18,051 nt of DNA from Gammaproteobacteria bacterium (GTDB taxonomy: Bacteria; Pseudomonadota; Gammaproteobacteria; Chromatiales; Chromatiaceae), in the NCBI GenBank assembly GCA_019136395.1, contig JAGVUH010000042.1, positions 1 to 18,051 of the forward strand, in the 5' to 3' direction. The notes under the pieces were generated by a model, which made no database searches, was not told where the DNA came from, and was given only the letters and a program-made list of their open reading frames with translations. Shown one piece after another: positions 6,900 to 15,642 of the stretch (position 1 is its first letter; each line of letters begins with the position of its first letter). Both the position numbers and the translations under genes were made by a program.

Positions 6900-8164
6900 G
6901 CGGCGTTTTGTTTCCGGCCCAGGTCGAAGAGGGCGTTGGCGGCATCGAGCAGTTCCGCCTCGCCTTCCCGGCCCGCCTGGCGAAGCCGGGCGCTGGGGGC
7001 GTGGAGAAACTTGTTGGTGAGGGTGTTGGCGAGGAAGTTCAGGACCTCGTCCGCGGGCTTGCCGGCCTCCAGGCGCCGACGGGCCTGGGCCAGTACCTGG
7101 TCGCGGATGTCCTCGGCGCCGCGGCGGAAGTCCTGGATCAGGTCCACGGCGTCAAGGGAACGCAGCCAGGCGAGGAATTCCGTGGCGTGAAACTCGATGA
7201 TCTCCCGGGCGGCGGCGGCGGCGGCCTGACGGGAGCGCAGGCCATCCTCAACCACGTCCTTGAGATCGTCCACGGTGTAGAGGTAGACATCATCCAGTTC
7301 GGCCACCTCCGGCTCGATGTCCCGCGGGACGGCGATGTCCACCATGAAGACGGGGCGGTGGCGGCGGGCCTTGAGGGCCCGCTCCACCGTGCCCTTGCCC
7401 AGGACCGGGATGGGGCTGGCGGTGGAGGAGATGACGATGTCCGCCTCGGGCAGGTGGGTGCCGAGTTCGGTAAGGGCGATGGCGTAGCCCTCGAACTCCG
7501 CGGCTAGGGCGTGGGCCCGCTCGACGGTGCGGTTGGCGACGATGATGCGGCCGACGCCCTGCTGACGCAGGTGGCGGGCGGCCAGTTCGATGGTCTCCCC
7601 GGCACCGATGAGCAGGGCGGTCTGGTCCTTGAGATCGGTGAAGATCTGCCGCGCCAGACTGACCGCGGCGAAGGCCACGGAGACGGGGCTGGTGCCGATG
7701 GCCGTGTCGGTGCGCACCTGCTTGGCGACGGCGAAGGTGTGCTGGAAAAGGCGGCCGAGGAGTTTGCCGGCGGTGCCATGATCGCAGGCGGTCTGGAAGG
7801 CGGTCTTGACCTGGCCGAGGATCTGGGGTTCGCCCAGGACCATGGAGTCGAGGCCGCTGGCTACCTCCAGGAGGTGGGTGATGGCGGCGCGGTCGACGTG
7901 GGTGAAGAGATAGGGGGACAGGCGGACTGCCTCGATGCCATGGAAGCGGGCCAGCCAGTCCACCACGGATTCCCGACGCGAACCGTTGAGGACGCAGTAG
8001 ATCTCGGTCCGGTTACAGGTGGAGAGGATGGCGCCCTCGCTGAGGGCCGGGTCCTCCGCCAGGCTGCGCAGGGCCCCGGCGAGGATGTCCGGCCCGAAGG
8101 CGATACGCTCGCGGATGTCCACCGGGGCGGTCTTGTGGTTGAGTCCAACGGCCAGTAGTGTCAT
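6896..8164 (-). CDS. hemA: Glutamyl-tRNA reductase HemA
   Basis: HemA reduces glutamyl-tRNA(Glu) to glutamate-1-semialdehyde with NADPH, the first committed step of C5-pathway heme (and, in phototrophs, bacteriochlorophyll) synthesis. The 422 residues match the family length (about 420). Visible are [13 protein letters not shown] (7-19), the catalytic cysteine C50 in [11 protein letters not shown], the substrate-site motif [17 protein letters not shown], the Rossmann motif [28 protein letters not shown] and the C-terminal helical dimerisation region. ATG 8162-8164 begins [14 protein letters not shown], the standard start. It is the first gene of a minus-strand operon with prfA, prmC and moeB. 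It is divergent from the TPR-protein gene, an arrangement also known from Pseudomonas. Confidence 0.98.
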   Translation of the reverse strand: MTLLAVGLNHKTAPVDIRERIAFGPDILAGALRSLAEDPALSEGAILSTCNRTEIYCVLNGSRRESVVDWLARFHGIEAVRLSPYLFTHVDRAAITHLLEVASGLDSMVLGEPQILGQVKTAFQTACDHGTAGKLLGRLFQHTFAVAKQVRTDTAIGTSPVSVAFAAVSLARQIFTDLKDQTALLIGAGETIELAARHLRQQGVGRIIVANRTVERAHALAAEFEGYAIALTELGTHLPEADIVISSTASPIPVLGKGTVERALKARRHRPVFMVDIAVPRDIEPEVAELDDVYLYTVDDLKDVVEDGLRSRQAAAAAAREIIEFHATEFLAWLRSLDAVDLIQDFRRGAEDIRDQVLAQARRRLEAGKPADEVLNFLANTLTNKFLHAPSARLRQAGREGEAELLDAANALFDLGRKQNAA

Positions 8165-8310
8165 GGTGTAACTTGATCAAGAAAATCCGGCGCGATTCTT
8201 GGATATTGGGGCCACGGATGCAAGCTTGGGATCGCGTTTGGTTGATTTCGCCCGGCGGTCGGCTGGTCACCCAGGACTTCCCCGCGGTGTTGCCCGAGGA
8301 ACCGGCGACT

Positions 8311-8316
8311 TATACT
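8311..8316 (+). promoter_or_regulatory. Candidate -10 element for the TPR-ispE-tRNA-prs transcript
   Basis: TATACT matches the sigma70 -10 at 5 of 6 positions in an otherwise GC-rich spacer. The nearest -35-like hexamer, TTGCCC (8290-8295), is only 15 bases away, shorter than ideal. A start near 8323 would give a leader of about 200 bases that includes repeat copy B. Confidence 0.35.
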
Positions 8317-8389
8317 GCGCTCCAAGTAGCCATCAGCCGCAAGCTTTTAATCCTGCAACCGAACCTTGCCATCCATCGTAATCCTCTGG

Positions 8390-8484
8390 ACCCCTTCTCC
8401 CCAACCCTCCCCCACCAGGGGTGAGGGAGCAAGATAATCAGCAACTTGTGTCACCGTAACCCTCCTGGGGCAGTGGGGTCCGAG
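8390..8484 (+). repeat. Interspersed hairpin-rich repeat, copy B
   Basis: Second copy of the element at 3812-3907, in the same orientation. The core from CTCCCCA to CCCTCCT aligns without gaps, with scattered substitutions and one indel near the 3' end. Bases from CCCTCC (8405) to GAGGG (8427) fold into a hairpin with one mismatch. The fold is kept although the arm sequences differ from copy A, which suggests that structure matters. It ends directly before the in-frame ATG at 8487. Confidence 0.75.
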
Positions 8485-8531
8485 TCATGACCATCCATCC
8501 TTCGTCTTGTCTATCCTTTGTTGGGATCTCC

Positions 8532-10364
8532 ATGCGCCTAGTCTACCTTCTGATCGCCCTGCTGGGTTCCCGGGCCTTGCTGCTGCCGGACGTGGCCGGC
8601 GCCATGGAGTCCTCGCCTGGCGTCGTGCCCGCGCCTTTGCCTTCCGCTCCGCCGTTGGGGCCGGGGTCAGGCCCGGCCGGGACGGCGCCGGCCTCGGCGT
8701 CCATGGGGGCGGTGCTGGTCGATCCGGTCGCGCCGGAGACGGTGGAGGACCCGCCTACCGGGCTCACCCGGGAACTGATGTTCCAGGTCCTGGCCGGCCA
8801 GATCGCCGCCCAGCGGGGTCAGCATCCGGCGGCCTTCCGGCATTTTCAGGAGGCGGCGCGCCAGGCGCGGGACCCGGCCCTGGCGGAGAAGGCGGCGCGG
8901 GCCGCCCTAGCGGGCGGGGACGAGGAGGCCATCGGCCAGGGGATCGCCCTCTGGCTGGAGTTGGCCCCGGATTCCCTGGCCGCGCATCAGCTTGCCGCCT
9001 TCGTCCGGCTCCAGCGCGAGGATCTGGAAGGCGCCATGTACCATCTGCGGCGCCTGGTCAACCTGACCTCGGATGAAGGGGAGAGCGGTTTCGTCCAGCT
9101 TGCCCGCCTGGTCCACAAACTTCGGCCGCCAGGCCAGCGGATGGAGGTGATGGAACTCCTGACCCAGGGAGAACCGGAGAATGCCGACGCCTGGTTTGCC
9201 CGGGCCCTGGTGGCCGCCGGAACGGAGCGCAACGACGAGGCGGTGGAGGCGGCGCGACGCGCCACCGAACTGCGCCCGGAATGGACCGAACCCCGTCTCT
9301 TTCTGGTGCAGTTGCTCAAGGACCTGGGCCGGCAGGCCGAGGCTAGGGCGGCACTGGAACGTTTCGTGGCCGAGCAGCCCCGGGATCAGGGCTTGCGTAC
9401 CCTCTACGCCCAGTTCCTGGTCGACGACAAGGAGCTGGAGCGGGCCCGGGAGGTCTTCGCCGCCCTGCTGGTGGAATCCCCGCGGGAGCCCGACATCCTC
9501 TTCGCCCTGGGGATCCTATCCCTGCAACTCGAGGACCTGGCGGCCGGGCGCGATTACTTCACCCGCCTGCGGGAGTCCGAGGAACGTCGGGACGATGCCG
9601 CCTATTATCTCGGGCGGGTGGAAGAACTGGACGGCAAGCCCGAAGCCGCCTCCCGCTGGTACGACAAGGTGCGTGGGATCCATGCCCTGGATGCCCGCAT
9701 TCGCCTGACCCGCCTCGAGGCCCAGGGCGGGGACGTGACCAAGGCGCGGGAGCGGCTCCGCCAATTACGCGATCAGAACCGCAAGCAGGCCGTGCTGCTG
9801 TACCTGGTTGAGGCCGAACTGCTGACGGAAATGGGCCTCAACCCGGAGGCGATGAAGGTCTATGACGCAGCGCTGGCGGCCCATCCCGATGACCGGGAAC
9901 TGCTCTATGCCCGGGGCTTGCATGGCGCGGCCATGCAGCGTCTGGAGGTGGTGGAGCGTGATCTGCGCCTGCTCCTGGAGCTGGAGCCGGAGCACGCCGA
10001 CGCCCTCAATGCCCTCGGCTATTCCCTGGCGGACATGACGGACCGTTACGCCGAGGCCCACGATCTGATCCAGCGTGCCCTAGCCCTCAAGCCTGATGAG
10101 GGGGCCATCCTGGACAGCATGGGCTGGGTGCAGTACCGCCTCGGCAATCTGCAACTGGCCCTGGACTATCTGCGCCAGGCCAGCGCCAAGCTCCCCGATG
10201 ATCCCGAGGTCGCCGCGCACCTGGGGGAGGTCCTCTGGGCCCTGGATCAACGGGAAGAGGCCCGGCGGGTCTGGGAGAAGGCCCGGGCCGCCGCCCCGGA
10301 GCATGCCTATCTGCTGCGGGTCATCGATCGCCACCCCCTTACCCCTGACGGGACCCAGCCCTGA
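8532..10364 (+). CDS. Secreted tetratricopeptide-repeat protein
   Basis: The 610-residue protein starts with a signal peptide ([24 protein letters not shown]). A proline/alanine/glycine-rich linker of about 50 residues follows, then tandem TPR-like helical hairpins to the C-terminus. Clear repeats include [14 protein letters not shown]...[69 protein letters not shown] and [27 protein letters not shown]. TPRs are scaffolds for protein-protein contact, and the likely location is periplasm or outer membrane. A TPR protein in this position, divergent from hemA, is also known in Pseudomonas (there followed by lolB and ispE). ATG 8487 would add 15 residues without positive charge before the signal peptide, so I prefer 8532; neither start has a strong Shine-Dalgarno. 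The stop overlaps the ispE ATG by one base. The exact function is unknown. Confidence 0.9.
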   Translation: MRLVYLLIALLGSRALLLPDVAGAMESSPGVVPAPLPSAPPLGPGSGPAGTAPASASMGAVLVDPVAPETVEDPPTGLTRELMFQVLAGQIAAQRGQHPAAFRHFQEAARQARDPALAEKAARAALAGGDEEAIGQGIALWLELAPDSLAAHQLAAFVRLQREDLEGAMYHLRRLVNLTSDEGESGFVQLARLVHKLRPPGQRMEVMELLTQGEPENADAWFARALVAAGTERNDEAVEAARRATELRPEWTEPRLFLVQLLKDLGRQAEARAALERFVAEQPRDQGLRTLYAQFLVDDKELERAREVFAALLVESPREPDILFALGILSLQLEDLAAGRDYFTRLRESEERRDDAAYYLGRVEELDGKPEAASRWYDKVRGIHALDARIRLTRLEAQGGDVTKARERLRQLRDQNRKQAVLLYLVEAELLTEMGLNPEAMKVYDAALAAHPDDRELLYARGLHGAAMQRLEVVERDLRLLLELEPEHADALNALGYSLADMTDRYAEAHDLIQRALALKPDEGAILDSMGWVQYRLGNLQLALDYLRQASAKLPDDPEVAAHLGEVLWALDQREEARRVWEKARAAAPEHAYLLRVIDRHPLTPDGTQP

Positions 10365-11227
10365 TGGCCGGGGTCGGGGTCGTGGGGGCGACTGGTGGGT
10401 GGCCGGCGCCGGCGAAACTCAATCTGACGCTGCGCATCCTCGGGCGGCGCGCCGATGGCTACCACCTGCTGCAGACGCTGTTTCAGTTTCTCGACCGGGG
10501 CGACGAGCTGCATCCGACCATTCGCGAGGATGGCCAGGTCCACCTCCTGACCCCCGTCCCCGGGGTCCCGGAGGAGGCGAATCTGGTGGTGCGCGCCGCC
10601 CGTTGTCTCCAGGCCGCGACCGGGTGTCGGCTGGGGGTGGACCTGCGCCTGGATAAGCGCCTGCCCCAGGGGGGCGGGCTGGGTGGTGGCAGCTCGGATG
10701 CCGCCACCACCCTGGTGGCCCTCAACCGGCTCTGGGGCACCGGGCTGGGGGAGGATGAGCTGGCGGCCCTGGGCCTCGCCCTGGGGGCGGACGTGCCGGT
10801 GTTTGTCCGTGGCCGGGCGGCCTGGGGGGAGGGCGTCGGGGAGCGGTTGACGCCGGTCACGGTCCCGGAGACTTGGTTCCTGGTGTTGACGCCACCCTGC
10901 GTGGTAACCACGGCCGATGTATTCCGCCATCCTAAATTGACAAGAAATTCGCCCTCAATCACAATTGCCGACTTCATTTCGGGGGATGACCGTAACGATT
11001 GCCTGGATGTCGTGCGTGAGGTCTATCCGCCCGTGGCGCGGGCCCTCGCCTGGCTTGATGGTTTCGCCAGGGCGCGGCTGACCGGGACCGGGGCCTGCGT
11101 CTTCGCCAGTTTCAGCTCCCAAGCCGAGGCTGAGGCCGTGCTGCTCCAGGCGCCGCCGGACCTCACCGGTTTCGTGGCCCGGGGGTTGAATCGCTCGCCG
11201 CTCCTTGATCGGCTGACGAACGATTGA
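10364..11227 (+). CDS. ispE: 4-diphosphocytidyl-2-C-methyl-D-erythritol kinase IspE
   Basis: IspE phosphorylates CDP-methylerythritol with ATP, the fourth step of the MEP isoprenoid pathway, in the cytosol. The 287-residue GHMP-kinase protein has [21 protein letters not shown] near the N-terminus with catalytic Lys18. The glycine-rich ATP loop [14 protein letters not shown] spans 101-114, GADVPVF carries the catalytic Asp143, and the C-terminal motif is LTGTGACVF. Length fits (E. coli 283). The start overlaps the preceding TGA (TGATG), so translation is probably coupled to the TPR gene. The first 12 residues are glycine-rich and could be a slight extension. lolB, often the upstream neighbour, is absent. 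tRNA-Gln begins 3 bases after the stop. Confidence 0.97.
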   Translation: MAGVGVVGATGGWPAPAKLNLTLRILGRRADGYHLLQTLFQFLDRGDELHPTIREDGQVHLLTPVPGVPEEANLVVRAARCLQAATGCRLGVDLRLDKRLPQGGGLGGGSSDAATTLVALNRLWGTGLGEDELAALGLALGADVPVFVRGRAAWGEGVGERLTPVTVPETWFLVLTPPCVVTTADVFRHPKLTRNSPSITIADFISGDDRNDCLDVVREVYPPVARALAWLDGFARARLTGTGACVFASFSSQAEAEAVLLQAPPDLTGFVARGLNRSPLLDRLTND

Positions 11228-11230
11228 TTT

Positions 11231-11305
11231 TGGGGTGTCGCCAAGTGGTAAGGCACTGGGTTTTGATCCCAGCATTCCCAGGTTCGAATCCTGGCACCCC
11301 AGCCA
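11231..11305 (+). tRNA. tRNA-Gln (anticodon TTG)
   Basis: This is a 75-base cloverleaf with encoded CCA. The acceptor TGGGGTG (11231-11237) pairs with CACCCCA (11295-11301), followed by discriminator G and CCA. The anticodon stem CTGGG/CCCAG encloses the loop TTTTGAT with TTG at 34-36, and the T-loop is TTCGAAT. The T-A first pair is typical of tRNA-Gln. A tRNA-Gln between ispE and prs is a known gammaproteobacterial arrangement. Confidence 0.97.
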
Positions 11306-11397
11306 TATTCCGCATCCATTGAGACGACGGTCCGACGGCTGGAGCACTCCGGCGCGCCGTCACCGACCCTGTGCCGTGGCGTTGGGGGATTCCAGCC

Positions 11398-12351
11398 GTG
11401 CCCACCAGTCAAATGATGGTCTTTACCGGTAACGCCAACCCGGCGCTCGCTGGTGAGATCGCCACTTATCTGAATCTCCCCCTCGGCAAGGCCGTCCTGG
11501 GCCAGTTCAGTGACGGGGAGGTGATGGCGGAGATTCAGGAAAACGTTCGCGGCCGGGATGTCTTCGTCGTCCAGCCGACCTCGGCCCCCACCAACGATCA
11601 TCTCATGGAACTCCTGGTGATGATCGACGCCCTGCGCTGGGCCTCCGCCAAACGCATCACCGCGGTCATCCCCTACTTCGGCTATGCCCGACAGGACCGG
11701 CGGCCGCGTTCGGCGCGCGTCCCCATCACGGCGCGCCTGGTGGCCAAGATGCTGGGCCAGGCGGGGGCCGACCGGGTGCTCACCGTCGATCTCCACGCCG
11801 ACCAGATCCAGGGCTTTTTCGACATCCCCGTCGACAACGTCTATGCCTCCCCGATCCTCCTGGGTGATGTCTGGCGGCAGAAGTACCCCAACCTGCTGGT
11901 GGTCTCGCCGGACGTGGGCGGGGTGGTACGCGCCCGCGCCCTGGCCAAGCGCCTGGATGACGCGGAACTGGCCATCATTGACAAGCGCCGGCCCCGGCCC
12001 AACGAGGCCAAGATCATGAACATCATCGGTGACGTGGAGGGTCATTCCTGCGTCATCATCGATGACCTGGTCGATACCGCCGGGACCCTCTGCCAGGCCG
12101 CCGGGGCCCTCAAGGACCATGGCGCGGCGCGGGTGGTGGCCTATTGCACCCATCCGGTCTTGTCTGGCAAGGCGGTGGAAAACATCAGCAACTCCCGTCT
12201 GGATGAGTTGGTGGTGACCAATACCATCCCCCTCCGCCCCGAGGCCCAGGCCTGTGAGCGTATCCGGCAGCTCAGCATCGGGGAATTGCTCGCCGAGACG
12301 ATGCGCCGGATCGCCACCGCGGAGTCCGTCAGTTCGCTCTTCGTCGATTGA
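11398..12351 (+). CDS. prs: Ribose-phosphate pyrophosphokinase (PRPP synthetase)
   Basis: Prs transfers pyrophosphate from ATP to ribose 5-phosphate, giving PRPP for purine, pyrimidine, histidine, tryptophan and NAD synthesis. Visible are [13 protein letters not shown] at the start, [30 protein letters not shown] with the ATP-contacting arginines, [14 protein letters not shown] and the PRPP-binding loop [14 protein letters not shown]. The start is most likely GTG 11398 ([11 protein letters not shown]), preceded by GGGGGAT; it gives 317 residues against 315 in E. coli. An in-frame GTG at 11371 would add nine unrelated residues, and ATG 11413 or 11416 would trim the N-terminus. The gene sits about 90 bases after tRNA-Gln. 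Confidence 0.97.
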   Translation: MPTSQMMVFTGNANPALAGEIATYLNLPLGKAVLGQFSDGEVMAEIQENVRGRDVFVVQPTSAPTNDHLMELLVMIDALRWASAKRITAVIPYFGYARQDRRPRSARVPITARLVAKMLGQAGADRVLTVDLHADQIQGFFDIPVDNVYASPILLGDVWRQKYPNLLVVSPDVGGVVRARALAKRLDDAELAIIDKRRPRPNEAKIMNIIGDVEGHSCVIIDDLVDTAGTLCQAAGALKDHGAARVVAYCTHPVLSGKAVENISNSRLDELVVTNTIPLRPEAQACERIRQLSIGELLAETMRRIATAESVSSLFVD

Positions 12352-12420
12352 ACGCGCGCTGATGATCATCGAGCGACTTTTTCGCCGCGCCGCGGGATTA
12401 TCACTGCCGAGGCCAGCGCC

Positions 12421-12472
12421 GAGCATGGTGGCCGGTGGGGCCCATGGTCCTTTTTTCCCTTCCCACGGGAAG
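12421..12472 (+). terminator. Possible terminator downstream of prs
   Basis: GC-rich, partly self-complementary sequence (CATGG near 12424 and CCATG near 12442, with GGCC/GGCC inside) is followed by TTTTTT at 12451-12456. A second small perfect hairpin CTTCCC/GGGAAG follows at 12459-12472. The main stem has mismatches, so this is only a candidate for separating prs from rplY. Confidence 0.3.
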
Positions 12473-12543
12473 ACGCTGTCCGTTACCTGGTCGCGGGTTG
12501 ACGGACGCCTTTCACCTTAAACAACCAGTGGAGCACTCCCAAC

Positions 12544-13143
12544 ATGAAAGAGACTTTTGAAGTCCTGGCCGAACCCCGGGGCGATGCAGGGAAAGGTGCG
12601 AGCCGCCGCCTGCGCCGTACCGGCCGGGTCCCGGCCATCGTCTACGGCGCGCACCAGGAACCGGAAATGGTCAGCCTGGCCCACAATGAGCTGATCCAGC
12701 ACCTGGAGCATGAGGCCTTCTACTCCCACATCCTCACCCTCCAGATTCACGGCAAGTCCCAGGCGGTGGTCCTCAAGGATCTGCAGCGCCACCCGGCCAA
12801 GCCCTTCATCCTGCACGCCGATTTCCAGCGCGTCCAGGCCGATGAAAAGCTGCGCATGACCGTGCCGATTCACTTCCTCAATGAGGCGAACTGCAAGGGC
12901 GTCAAACTGGGCGGCGGCGTGGTGTCCCACAATCTCACCGAAATTGAGATCAGTTGCCTGCCCAAGGACCTGCCGGAATTCATCCCCCTGGATCTGACGG
13001 ACCTGGAATTGGGCGGTATCATCCACCTGTCCGAGGTGCCCCTGCCGGAGGGCGTCGAGTTGGCCCAGGCCCCGGACCCGGACGAGCCGGTGGTGGTGAT
13101 TCACAGCGGCCATGGTGGCGCGGCGGAGGAGGGCGGAGAGTAG
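12544..13143 (+). CDS. rplY: 50S ribosomal protein L25, long (CTC) form
   Basis: L25 binds 5S rRNA on the large ribosomal subunit. The 199-residue product is the long TL5/CTC form: an N-terminal 5S-binding domain (GKGASRRLRRTGRVPAIVYG at about 17-36, then KDLQRHPAKPFILHADFQRV) and a C-terminal beta-domain (VPIHFLNEANCKGVKLGGGV, GGIIHLSEVPLPEGVEL). It ends in a short acidic/glycine tail (HGGAAEEGGE). E. coli has only the roughly 94-residue N-terminal domain; many other proteobacteria have the long form. GGAG at 12530-12533 lies 10 bases before ATG 12544. Placement between prs and pth is the common gammaproteobacterial order. Confidence 0.97.
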   Translation: MKETFEVLAEPRGDAGKGASRRLRRTGRVPAIVYGAHQEPEMVSLAHNELIQHLEHEAFYSHILTLQIHGKSQAVVLKDLQRHPAKPFILHADFQRVQADEKLRMTVPIHFLNEANCKGVKLGGGVVSHNLTEIEISCLPKDLPEFIPLDLTDLELGGIIHLSEVPLPEGVELAQAPDPDEPVVVIHSGHGGAAEEGGE

Positions 13144-13321
13144 GACCCGCGTTCGCGCCTCTCCCCGCCATCTGGGTGTCCTCCCGGGCACCCGGCGGCC
13201 CGCCGCTGGCGGGCCGCGCGACATTCCCCGCAAGACCTTGCGCTGTTCTTACCCGCCGGCCTGACACGGCCCATGTTATCCCCCGTCCTTGGCCTGGCGC
13301 CCCCTTCGCGGAGAGACATCC

Positions 13322-13906
13322 ATGCCGGACCAAGGCATCCGCCTCATCGTTGGCCTGGGTAACCCGGGTCCCCAGTACGAGGCTACCCGCCACAACGTTG
13401 GCTTCTGGTTCCTCGATGCCCTGGCGGCGCACCATCAGGGCCAGTTCCGGGCGGAAACCAAGTTCCATGGCGCTTTGTGCCGGCTGCTGGTGGCGGGCGT
13501 CGACCTGCGCTTGCTCAAGCCCGCCACCTTCATGAATCGCAGCGGCCAGTCCCTGGGGGCGCTGGCGCGTTATCACGCCATCCCCGTGGAGGCCATTCTG
13601 GTGGCCCATGACGATCTCGATCTCCCCGTTGGCGCCGTGCGTTTGAAGCAGGGGGGTGGCCACGCCGGGCACAACGGTCTGCGCGACATCATAAACGTCC
13701 TGGGCAGCCGCGATTTTTGGCGGCTGCGCATTGGCATCGACCATCCCGGCGACCGGGAGCAGGTCGTCAATTATGTCCTGGGACGGCCCTCCCGGGATGA
13801 AGAGGGTCGGATCCTCACCGCCCTGGATGACGCCGAATCCTGTCTCCACGATATCCTGGCCGGTGAGTTTCAGCGGGTCATGAACCGCCTGCACGGCGGG
13901 CGCTGA
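13322..13906 (+). CDS. pth: Peptidyl-tRNA hydrolase
   Basis: Pth frees tRNA from peptidyl-tRNA dropped by the ribosome, in the cytosol. The 194-residue protein has all family landmarks: LIVGLGNPGPQYEATRHNVGF with Asn14 and catalytic His24, LLKPATFMNRSG with Asn72, the AHDDLDLP aspartate (D97) and GGGHAGHNGLRDI with His117/Asn118. Length equals the E. coli enzyme (194). The start ATG 13322 is set by GGAGAG at 13310-13315; an in-frame ATG at 13289 would add eleven residues that do not fit the family. ychF, the usual downstream partner, is not present; a FadL-family gene follows after about 250 bases. Confidence 0.97.
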   Translation: MPDQGIRLIVGLGNPGPQYEATRHNVGFWFLDALAAHHQGQFRAETKFHGALCRLLVAGVDLRLLKPATFMNRSGQSLGALARYHAIPVEAILVAHDDLDLPVGAVRLKQGGGHAGHNGLRDIINVLGSRDFWRLRIGIDHPGDREQVVNYVLGRPSRDEEGRILTALDDAESCLHDILAGEFQRVMNRLHGGR

Positions 13907-13941
13907 CTCCGCCCAAACTGTCCTTACAAGGTGTGACCGAA

Positions 13942-13960
13942 TGTTGCAATTATTGCGACA
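13942..13960. promoter_or_regulatory. Operator-like inverted repeat upstream of the FadL-family gene
   Basis: TGTTGCAATTATTGCGACA is a 19-base dyad with 9-base arms and a single-base centre; one arm pair mismatches. It stands in an AT-rich pocket about 195 bases before ATG 14155. A third TTGC follows at 13961. It could be a regulator site or part of the promoter; no regulator is identified. Confidence 0.35.
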
Positions 13961-14154
13961 TTGCGGTAGCTTTTGGCCAAATAACAACAAGTCCCGGCCC
14001 CGTCCCATCTCCAGGCCGGAATCAACGACCTATCCTCTTTTTTTGATGTCCGCGCGAGTCCCGCGCTTCCCGCCACCCGCGGGGGAATGCTGGCCCAGGT
14101 TTGCGGAAATAAAGAACCACTTTGTTACAAACACAATCGAGGAGTTGCGCGACC

Positions 14155-15642
14155 ATGAACCAGCACTTGCAGCGGGCCATTGCCCTCGGCCTGATCAGTG
14201 GCCTGACGATCCCTACCGCGGTCCTGGCCTCCAACGGCTATTTTGCCTTTGGCTGGGGAACCCCGTCCAAGGCCATGGGTGGCGTCGCCACCGCCTTGCC
14301 CCAGGACACCCTGGTGACCGCCACCAATCCGGCGGGCATGGGTTTCATCGACACCAGTCTGGATATTGGCGTTTCCTTCTTCAGTCCCTCCCCCCGGGGT
14401 TACGAGGCCAACGACGATTACGCCCGCAACGCCCAGGGTTTTCCGACCAGCGGTTTTGTCACCCCGGGTCGCTATGACAGCGATAGCGACTGGTTTCTGG
14501 TCCCCAGCATGGGCTACAACCATGTCCTCAATGATCAGATGACCCTTGGCATCTCCATCTTCGGCAACGGGGGCATGAATACCAATTACAAGGAGCGCCC
14601 GGTCTGGGAGAATTTCGCCGGCGCGCCCAATCAACTCGCCATTGGACCCGGCATGACGCCACCCCCGGGTACCTTCGCCGCCCCCAATGGTTTCCTCTTC
14701 ACCATGGGACCTAATGGTCAACCGGTCCCGGTGACCGACCCCAATGCCACGCCCCAGCAGGGCAACGTCAATCCCGGCGGCATCTTCACCGCCACCACCC
14801 CGACGGGCGTCAATCTCGAACAACTGTTCGTCGAGATCCCCTTTACTTACAAAATCAATAAACAGCATTCCTTGGGCATTGCCCCCGTCTTCGCCGCCCA
14901 GAGCTTCGAGGCCAAGGGCCTGGAGCCCTTCCGGCAGATGTCACTCTACCCGGACGCGGTTTCCAACAACGGCAAAGACTGGTCTTATGGCTATGGTCTC
15001 CATCTGGGATGGGTGGGCGAAATCAACGACCAACTGACCCTGGGCGCCTCCTACCGCACCAAGCTGTGGATGTCCGATTTCGATGATTACAAGGGCCTCT
15101 TCGCCGACGAGGGCAATTTCGACATCCCGGCGATGCTGAATCTGGGCCTGGCCTTCAAGGTCCAGCCCAACATCACCCTGGCCTTTGACTGGCAGCGCAT
15201 CTTCTACAACGAGATCAACTCTGTCGGTAACTCCAACAATGTCAACGTCATGCCCTGCATGATGGGCATCAAGTCCGATAGCTGCCTGGGCGGCAAGAAT
15301 GGCCTGGGCTTCGGCTGGGACGACATGGATATCTTCAAGCTGGGCGCCCGGTGGGATTACGACGAGAGGTTTAGCTTCATGGCCGGCGCCAGCTATGCCA
15401 GCGATTTCGCCCCGGACACCGAGGGCCTCTTCAACGTCATGGCCCCGGCCACCATCCAGTGGACCTTCACCCTGGGCGCCACCTATCGCCACAGCAAGAG
15501 CGACAGCTTCAATTTCTCCTTTGCCTGGATGCCCGAGGCCACCCTGGATGAGGGCTCTAACGCCAACATCACGGGTAGCCAGACCGGCAGCCTCTACATG
15601 GAGCAGAAGGACATCGAGATCAGTTGGAACCACAGGTTCTAA
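14155..15642 (+). CDS. FadL/OmpP1-family outer-membrane hydrophobic-substrate transporter
   Basis: FadL-type beta-barrels let fatty acids or other hydrophobic molecules cross the outer membrane. The 495-residue protein has a signal peptide (residues 1-25, cleaved near VLAS) and then the family N-terminal hatch signature: NGYFAFGWGTPSKAMGG followed by TNPAGMGF. Repeated alternating strands follow, including LGASYRTKLWMSDF, AFKVQPNITLAFDWQRIFY and FSFMAGASYASDFAP. The protein ends in a terminal phenylalanine (ISWNHRF), as barrel proteins do. A proline-, asparagine- and glycine-rich stretch around residues 163-222 looks like a long surface loop, and another segment carries two cysteines (MPCMMGIKSDSCLGG). 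GGAG at 14141-14144 supports ATG 14155. Substrate is unknown. It is monocistronic, with its own terminator. Confidence 0.92.
   Translation: MNQHLQRAIALGLISGLTIPTAVLASNGYFAFGWGTPSKAMGGVATALPQDTLVTATNPAGMGFIDTSLDIGVSFFSPSPRGYEANDDYARNAQGFPTSGFVTPGRYDSDSDWFLVPSMGYNHVLNDQMTLGISIFGNGGMNTNYKERPVWENFAGAPNQLAIGPGMTPPPGTFAAPNGFLFTMGPNGQPVPVTDPNATPQQGNVNPGGIFTATTPTGVNLEQLFVEIPFTYKINKQHSLGIAPVFAAQSFEAKGLEPFRQMSLYPDAVSNNGKDWSYGYGLHLGWVGEINDQLTLGASYRTKLWMSDFDDYKGLFADEGNFDIPAMLNLGLAFKVQPNITLAFDWQRIFYNEINSVGNSNNVNVMPCMMGIKSDSCLGGKNGLGFGWDDMDIFKLGARWDYDERFSFMAGASYASDFAPDTEGLFNVMAPATIQWTFTLGATYRHSKSDSFNFSFAWMPEATLDEGSNANITGSQTGSLYMEQKDIEISWNHRF

Larger units (their letters stand above)
8165..8531. other. Divergent intergenic region between hemA and the TPR-protein gene
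   Basis: The roughly 367 bases contain a 10-base palindrome CTTGATCAAG next to the hemA start (8172-8181), a candidate plus-strand -10 TATACT at 8311-8316, and the second copy of the interspersed repeat (8390-8484). An ATG at 8487 is in frame with the downstream gene (see that entry). I see no other gene; short frames across here do not resemble proteins. Confidence 0.65.

Noticed and set aside
4122..7190. Long plus-strand open frames (4122-5399 and 5844-7190) opposite moeB, prmC, prfA and hemA
   Set aside because: The minus-strand genes have clear family motifs; the plus-strand products are Gly/Ala/Asp-rich with no recognisable fold.
8172..8181. CTTGATCAAG near the hemA start as an FNR/Anr box
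   Set aside because: The FNR consensus needs TTGAT and ATCAA separated by four bases; here the half-sites are fused, so it is just a 10-base palindrome.
11023..12426. 467-codon minus-strand open frame across ispE, tRNA-Gln and prs
   Set aside because: It runs antisense through a tRNA and two certain genes; the Asp/Gly/His-rich product is a typical GC-rich shadow.
12544..13143. rplY as a fusion protein because it is twice the E. coli length
   Set aside because: The long CTC/TL5 form with a C-terminal beta-domain is common in bacteria, so this is ordinary.
14119..14129. TTTGTTACAAA palindrome close to the FadL-family gene start as an operator
   Set aside because: It is only 11 bases, AT-rich and within the probable untranslated leader, so it is too weak to claim.
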